Assembly (NCBI GenBank): GCA_021030915.1
Contig: JAGEMR010000060.1
Location: forward strand, 108,864-172,863
DNA length: 64,000 nt
Direction: 5' to 3'
From: Astrothelium macrocarpum
Lineage: Eukaryota > Ascomycota > Dothideomycetes > Trypetheliales > Trypetheliaceae
Below, one piece after another: positions 59,298-64,000 of the stretch; positions within the stretch are counted from its first letter, which is position 1; each line of letters begins with the position of its first letter. Position numbers and translations under genes: made by a program. The notes beneath the pieces are model-generated. The model was not told where the DNA came from. It worked only from the letters and a program-made list of their open reading frames with translations, and did no database searches.

Positions 59298-61721
59298 ATG
59301 GACACTCAGTCGTCGTCACGACAGTCTCGTCCGTGGACCTACAGGGTTGAGAATTGTCCCAAGATTCGAGCAGATCAGCTACGCGACTTTTTCGTCCCTG
59401 AGGACCGCGCTGGTATCGAAGTAAGGTCATTATGTCCAGCCGTGGACCCACAGAGTGACACCCTGACCGGGACCATTTCATTCACTGTCTCACAAGGCGA
59501 AAATCCGAGACCGCCGCGACTGTTGGATCCTGACGCGTCGGAGATCAGTGTGGACGACGATTTCCATGGGCTAACACCACTGAACACTCCGGAGGAGCCC
59601 ATCATTGCAGATATTATTGCTGTGACAGGGTTGGCCGGCCACGCCTTTGGCTCGTGGGCGTGCTCACCAAGAACAATGTGGTTACGTGATTTTCTGCCTT
59701 ACGATATTAAAAACGTTCGCGTTCTCACTTACGGGTACAATTCGCAATTAAAAAACGCCACCTCCAGAGGAGTAATTGGGGATCATGTTCGTCGCTTCAA
59801 GCAGAGACTTCTTACTTTGCCACAATCTAGTCAAGTCCGACATCGTCCAATTGTTTTTATTGGGCATAGCCTTGGATGTATAATCATTAAGAAAACTCTT
59901 GTAGAGATTTATTCGACCCCCACTGCGAGCTATATAGCCGATATACCGTTCATCGTCTTCTTTGGAGCACCACATCGTGGGCTTGACTCTCCGAGCCTGA
60001 GAACAGTTCTAGGCTTGGAAGACCTTTCGAAAGATATTGTCGACGAACTTGGCGAATCTTCTCCAACATTGACTGACTTGTCGGAGTCATTCAGTCGCAT
60101 TGCGCATAAGCTGTCGATCTGTTCGTGTTTCGAGGAGCTTCCCACAAAAACTCTCATAAAGGATAGCGACGGAGTCTTGAAGCGGGAGGGCCCTCCTGCG
60201 ATGATGGTCACCCAAAATTCAGCCCTATTACATGCAGCCAGAGAAATCCGGGTTCCTTGCAAGGAAGATCACTCAAAGATTGCGAAGCTGAAGCGCGGCG
60301 AGAGTTCAGTATATGTAGTTATCAAAAACTATATCCGATATGCTTTGGAGAGACATGAACTTGGCGAAATAAGCCTGCTCAGCGACCAGCGTTATCCTGA
60401 GCAGCAGATTCGACTTCCAAGGCCACAGGCTGGCGTGCAAGCACCGAATCATCTACATTCATCATCGGCCGAATTAGATGGACATGGAACTGGCCACTTG
60501 TCTTCTCCTGCACTTACGCCGAAAACAGAAGCCAACGAGTCGAATGGGTCTGATATACCTGATGCCGGGGAGCAATCTTCACGTTTCACTCAAACTTACC
60601 AAAGCGACTCTACGGACCCGCAGTCTTCTTTTCCCTGGCAAGTGGCACACCCAGTTGATGCAGGCCAACCTAAGCAGTCAGAGGAAAAGGAATTAGCGGA
60701 AACAAGATCAGAAGCAGCTGGCTTGGGACAGTCGATCGCCCCAAATGAAAGCATCAAAGTCTCTATAGACACAACGGAAAAGGAGGTAGACCGGAGGAAA
60801 CAAAGAAGGGAATCAGAGGAAAAGCAAGTAGCGGAAACAAGATCGAAATCAGTCGACTTAGGACAATCTGTTTCCCCGAATGAAGGCGTCAAAGCTTCTT
60901 TAGATGCAATGGAGAAGGAGGTGGACCGGAGGAAACGAAACAGGGAGTCGGGTTCCACAAATTCTTTAACCGCTCCATCGAGATCTCTGGATCGACCAAG
61001 CCCCTTACATCTCTCCAGCGAATCTAATGAGCTTTTGTCTCCTCGATCTGAGGACCGTTCACCCTCGGCAAGAAGTCGCCCCAGACCACCACGCGCAGGA
61101 GTGACTACTCCACCGGCCCAAACGAAGCGTCGCTCCAGCGGATTTTGGGGGTTTCTTAAAACTTCGCCAAAAACCGGAAAACCAGAGATTCATGAGTTTC
61201 TTAAAGCAGCAGCCGAGAATGACGTTGAACTCCTTCGCGATCTCTACCTGCAAGGTGCTGAACTCGGATGTAAGACGTCGCAAGCTGGTAATAGAACAGC
61301 TCTTCATGAAGCTGCGACGCACAATTCCTATGAAGTTGCGAATTACTTAATCCAAAACGGCGCCAAAAAAGATCCCAAATCCAAGAATGACACGACCCCA
61401 CTTCATGAGGCATGTTTCTCGGGCTCGACCGAAGTGGCGGCTCTTCTCATCCGCGCCGGAGCGCAGCTTGAAGTGGAGAATTTGGGGGGCGAGACGCCGC
61501 TCTCTGTAGCATCAAAAAGAGGATGGACAGAAATTGTAAAGGAACTGTTGGATAATAACGCCAACTACAAAACGGTGAATAGCGATGGAAAGACTCCGCT
61601 GCAGATTGCCGAGGCAAGAAGCCACAAGGAAGTTTGTCAGATGCTGAGGGAAAAGGGTGCTCGATTACCAAGAAGAAACACAAAAGACGAGGAACCTCCT
61701 CAATGGCCTGGCCTCTTCTAA
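59298..61721 (+). CDS. Hydrolase-ankyrin protein without NTPase domain, 807 aa
   Basis: Single exon from ATG 59298. Residues ~95-350 form an alpha/beta hydrolase of the same general kind as in the upstream gene: IIAVTGLAGHAFGSW, VRVLTYGYNSQLKN, IVFIGHSLGCIIIKK (intact GxSxG nucleophile elbow near residue 188) and IVFFGAPHRGLDS. Residues ~370-620 are a charged, Ser/Pro-rich linker with a 45-aa tandem duplication. Residues ~628-790 contain about four to five ankyrin repeats (GNRTALHEAATHNSYEVANY, DTTPLHEACFSGSTEVAALL, GETPLSVASKRGWTEIVKEL, GKTPLQIAEARSHKEVC). No P-loop is visible anywhere, unlike the usual fungal hydrolase-NACHT-ankyrin proteins. It may be an effector-sensor without its own NTPase switch or a derivative that lost it. 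Confidence 0.88.
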   Translation: MDTQSSSRQSRPWTYRVENCPKIRADQLRDFFVPEDRAGIEVRSLCPAVDPQSDTLTGTISFTVSQGENPRPPRLLDPDASEISVDDDFHGLTPLNTPEEPIIADIIAVTGLAGHAFGSWACSPRTMWLRDFLPYDIKNVRVLTYGYNSQLKNATSRGVIGDHVRRFKQRLLTLPQSSQVRHRPIVFIGHSLGCIIIKKTLVEIYSTPTASYIADIPFIVFFGAPHRGLDSPSLRTVLGLEDLSKDIVDELGESSPTLTDLSESFSRIAHKLSICSCFEELPTKTLIKDSDGVLKREGPPAMMVTQNSALLHAAREIRVPCKEDHSKIAKLKRGESSVYVVIKNYIRYALERHELGEISLLSDQRYPEQQIRLPRPQAGVQAPNHLHSSSAELDGHGTGHLSSPALTPKTEANESNGSDIPDAGEQSSRFTQTYQSDSTDPQSSFPWQVAHPVDAGQPKQSEEKELAETRSEAAGLGQSIAPNESIKVSIDTTEKEVDRRKQRRESEEKQVAETRSKSVDLGQSVSPNEGVKASLDAMEKEVDRRKRNRESGSTNSLTAPSRSLDRPSPLHLSSESNELLSPRSEDRSPSARSRPRPPRAGVTTPPAQTKRRSSGFWGFLKTSPKTGKPEIHEFLKAAAENDVELLRDLYLQGAELGCKTSQAGNRTALHEAATHNSYEVANYLIQNGAKKDPKSKNDTTPLHEACFSGSTEVAALLIRAGAQLEVENLGGETPLSVASKRGWTEIVKELLDNNANYKTVNSDGKTPLQIAEARSHKEVCQMLREKGARLPRRNTKDEEPPQWPGLF
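60678..60947 (+). repeat. 135-bp (45-aa) tandem duplication in linker
   Basis: Two adjacent in-frame copies start at 60678 and 60813. Each encodes SEEK-x-x-AETRS, LGQS, PNE-x-(I/V)-K-x-S-(I/L)-D and MEKEVDRRK-like text. The copies are clearly diverged (many substitutions), so the duplication is not recent. It forms a highly charged, probably helical or coiled segment. Confidence 0.85.
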
Positions 61722-62480
61722 ATCGATGTTTATTGATGCGGTTGACTATTCTGCTGCTGAGCACAAGGGTCAAAGCATACTAACCTAGATGACTGAAAGA
61801 TTGTTCAGAATACTCGATATGAGCTTAGGCCTACTTAGGCTCCCTCGAAGCAAGCCACACTCAAAGTTTCATGCGCACTTATGATCTCAGCATCGAGGAC
61901 CACGGTCCAACTACTACACCGTCTGCTACGGCCTGGTTGGCAGACCGAAGACGATTCCGGATATTCAGGCAAAGTAACATCTCGAATACCATGGTAAACC
62001 GTGGCTCCACGCGTCTGCATCGACCCAGCACACTTGTCACCTCAACGCCATGAATCAACGTCGAGCAAACCAGGACAAGGGTGAATGTGCGCTTCAGCGG
62101 GTTGGTCTCTCCTACTAGGATACGAATGTTCACAGGCTCTTAGAGATGGATGCGGATCCCAACTTCCGAAATTCGAAGGAATACGCGCCGCTATCCAATG
62201 TGGTGATTGGGAGACATCAAGCCACCTTCCAAATTGATTAGAAGCATTACCAGTTTTAATGCTCACCTTGAGTCATCACCTCTGATTCATTGGCGACATG
62301 AATGTCAATAGTAGCAGCACTTCAAATCATACGAATGAATGGAGCTGGCGCTTTTGGCAAATTCCAGGGTTCGGAGACAGGATTGACTGTCCTTTGGATA
62401 AAATTAGTATGGCCAGTGCGGTCTTTTATCTATACTGACTTGGAACCTGTGAGTTAGGTTCCCAGCAAGTTCATGCTTCA
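61722..62480. other. Intergenic region, nothing supported
   Basis: The 3' flank of the ankyrin gene and, on the other strand, of the locus that ends at 62481. Only short frames are present. Confidence 0.4.
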
Positions 62481-63348
62481 TCAGTAACCTGCCGAGACTG
62501 AGATTTTCTCAAATTCGTCCACAAAGTCATTCCCGCACGTCGTGAAACACTTCTGCTCATACAATAGACCTGTCAAATTCTTCAGGTAAATGTCATGTAG
62601 CGGGTTGTCGACAAGAAACCTTTGCCAAAGCAGATACAGCGCCATTATGTCAAACCCGGCATCGGCCCTGGTTGCGCAGGGTAACATCCAAAGTAAACCC
62701 AACATTTCTTCTTCGAATTTAATGTCTAGATTCTCATCTCTGAATTCGCTCCTTATCGTTTGAACAATACGTTTGTGCGATATCCGGAGGTGACGCGAAG
62801 CAGATGCAATTAAATGACCTTGTCGTCAACGTCTATTACGCTGTGATCAGACCATAGTTCAAGTAAGCTCAAGCACTTGTACACGTCCTCTGCTTACTGA
62901 CGAGCTATGATTTAGTTTTACTATGCGCCACACGCTCTCAAGCTCTTCGCGCATATTCTCGTCGCGTAAAAGAGCCCTAGGATTGCCGAAAAGCAGAGAC
63001 ATGCGGGAGCTAGGGTCGTAACAAACGCGGTCAATGCGGTACCCATGATGAAGCATCGATAGTACACACCTGACAAGCCTTCGCCGCGCTGAGTACAATA
63101 TGAGGCGCACAAGTGGTTTCGACAGTTCGGAAGTCATTGAACCAATTCTGCAGCGCAATGGTCGTGTAAGCTAGGAAAACTTTTGCACCACTAATTTCTG
63201 TGGTCGACTGTACCAGATCGTGGCATTCGCTGTCGTTAGGCTTGTTCAAAGGGCTGTTCGTTGCATTCAGCGGTGTGAAGGTGAAGGCGTCTGTAACGCT
63301 GCAGACCAGCACGCTATATGACAGTAATACTTCAAGAAAGTCCATCAT
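62481..63348 (-). pseudogene. Unrecognised minus-strand coding region, apparently frame-broken
   Basis: Three coding-like segments follow one another on the minus strand. The first is an N-terminal stretch from ATG 63348 (MDFLEVLLSYSVLVCSVTDAF ... LQNWFNDFR ... LSAAKACQ). The middle one is in another frame (GYRIDRVCYDPSSRMSLLF ... REELESVWRIVK, 63100-62900). The last one begins around 62810 (RHLRISHKRIVQTI) and runs through ADAGFDIMALYLLWQRFLVD to the stop at 62481. Codon text in all three looks real, but the first junction is a one-base frame change with no room for an intron, and the second (GTAAGC donor near 62900) is out of phase. The family is not recognised. Either unusual splicing or decay explains it. 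Confidence 0.4.
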
Positions 63349-63384
63349 TCCGCAGAAAGACGGGGGCGTGATTCGTTTGAAACA

Positions 63385-63930
63385 TCAAACTATGCAAAAT
63401 AGCGTCGATTTTGCTTGGTTCAGGAGCGACTGCGTCCGTCGGTCTTCGTCTTCGATATTTACACGCCCAATTCTCTCAAAGCAGTTATGTCCGGATGCAT
63501 CTCTGCCCATGAAGCTCAGCACCAGCGCAAAAGAGTAGCTGCGGCTGTATGGCTCGCCGTCGCGACTTGTAGGCTCAATGGGAAAGAGCTTGATAGGAAA
63601 TTCCTCGCCACCACGTGGAGAATATCCCCGTCGGTCTGGGTTTGTCCTGCTCCAACGAAACGTCGGTCGGGTCGAGTCCCAGGGATGCGTAGAAGTATTC
63701 GCTGTTGACACCTCGGTGACTTTTACGAGGTTGCAGTCCGTGGAAGCCTTGAAAAAATAGCCTTTCTTTCTGTACTGAAGTTTGCACCTATATTTTGGCT
63801 CCTCTTTCGAGCGCAACGATTTTTGCCGACATCGCAAATTCCCATCTATCAATCTGGCTTTCAGCACCAGCGGCGCTGGTTGCTGCACAGGGCCGAAGGC
63901 GTTCCGTGTAGACGGCTTGGCGGCAGGCAT
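63385..63930 (-). CDS. C-terminal exon of a possible HET-like protein, probably continuing past the right edge
   Basis: A 181-codon open frame. It is preceded on the minus strand by a TTTGCCTAG that looks like an intron acceptor right before the ATG at 63930, so earlier exons may lie beyond base 64000. The end of the protein (YSFALVLSFMGRD, then CFERIGRVNIEDED) resembles the C-terminal strand-rich part of many fungal heterokaryon-incompatibility (HET) proteins. The HET domain itself is not in the window. The assignment is weak; it could also start at 63930 as an unknown small protein. Confidence 0.35.
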   Translation of the reverse strand: MPAAKPSTRNAFGPVQQPAPLVLKARLIDGNLRCRQKSLRSKEEPKYRCKLQYRKKGYFFKASTDCNLVKVTEVSTANTSTHPWDSTRPTFRWSRTNPDRRGYSPRGGEEFPIKLFPIEPTSRDGEPYSRSYSFALVLSFMGRDASGHNCFERIGRVNIEDEDRRTQSLLNQAKSTLFCIV

Positions 63931-64000
63931 CTAGGCAAATTAATCGGGACCACACAACCCGCGTTTCCCCATCAACCCCATCAAATTTATTAATAAACAG

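Noticed and set aside
1..64000. Transposons, CRISPR arrays, rRNA or telomeric repeats
   Set aside because: I looked for transposase or reverse-transcriptase motifs, long terminal or inverted repeats, regularly spaced repeats and TTAGGG runs, and saw none that I could support.

Overview
The window reads as nuclear DNA of a filamentous ascomycete (Pezizomycotina). Genes carry short 48-75 nt introns with GTAAGT/GTATGT donors, CTAAC/CTGAC-like branch sites and TAG/CAG acceptors. The families present are fungal: NACHT NLR-like proteins, Pth11-like receptors, Zn2Cys6-type regulators, DUF3500, DUF7924 and questin-oxidase-like proteins. There are no bacterial operon features. Exon models were built by hand from splice signals and reading-frame continuity.

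Left third (1-25 kb), mostly housekeeping-like: a 5'-truncated, repeat-bearing Ser/Pro-rich surface protein; a 1769-aa conserved protein with a weak RasGAP-like segment and a minimal uORF; an 88-aa gene split by one intron; an NLR with a NACHT domain interrupted by one in-frame TAA; a head-to-head pair for mitochondrial Ugo1-like carrier and mitochondrial [2Fe-2S] ferredoxin; a DUF3500 protein; and a questin-oxidase-like protein.

Middle (25-51 kb), accessory: a secreted Ser-rich acidic-repeat protein; a DUF7924 protein; a small four-exon cupin; a Pth11-like receptor with an in-frame stop; an unrecognised 593-aa protein (gene X); a cytochrome P450 lacking its N-terminal third; and a fungal transcription factor that appears decayed. 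These are followed by two divergent 3-hydroxyacyl-CoA-dehydrogenase-family genes (one fused to a YWTD-like propeller), a DHA1-type MFS transporter and a ketosamine-kinase-like gene. This looks like a partly eroded metabolic or secondary-metabolite region, with intact genes next to broken ones.

Right end (51-64 kb), immune-like: a hydrolase-NACHT-WD40 protein, then in the same orientation a protein with a related hydrolase domain but ankyrin repeats and no visible NTPase. Beyond them are poorly resolved minus-strand exons, one of which may be the C-terminal end of a HET-like protein. The two hydrolase proteins are the best candidates for an interesting system: a shared putative effector domain on two different sensor architectures, side by side.
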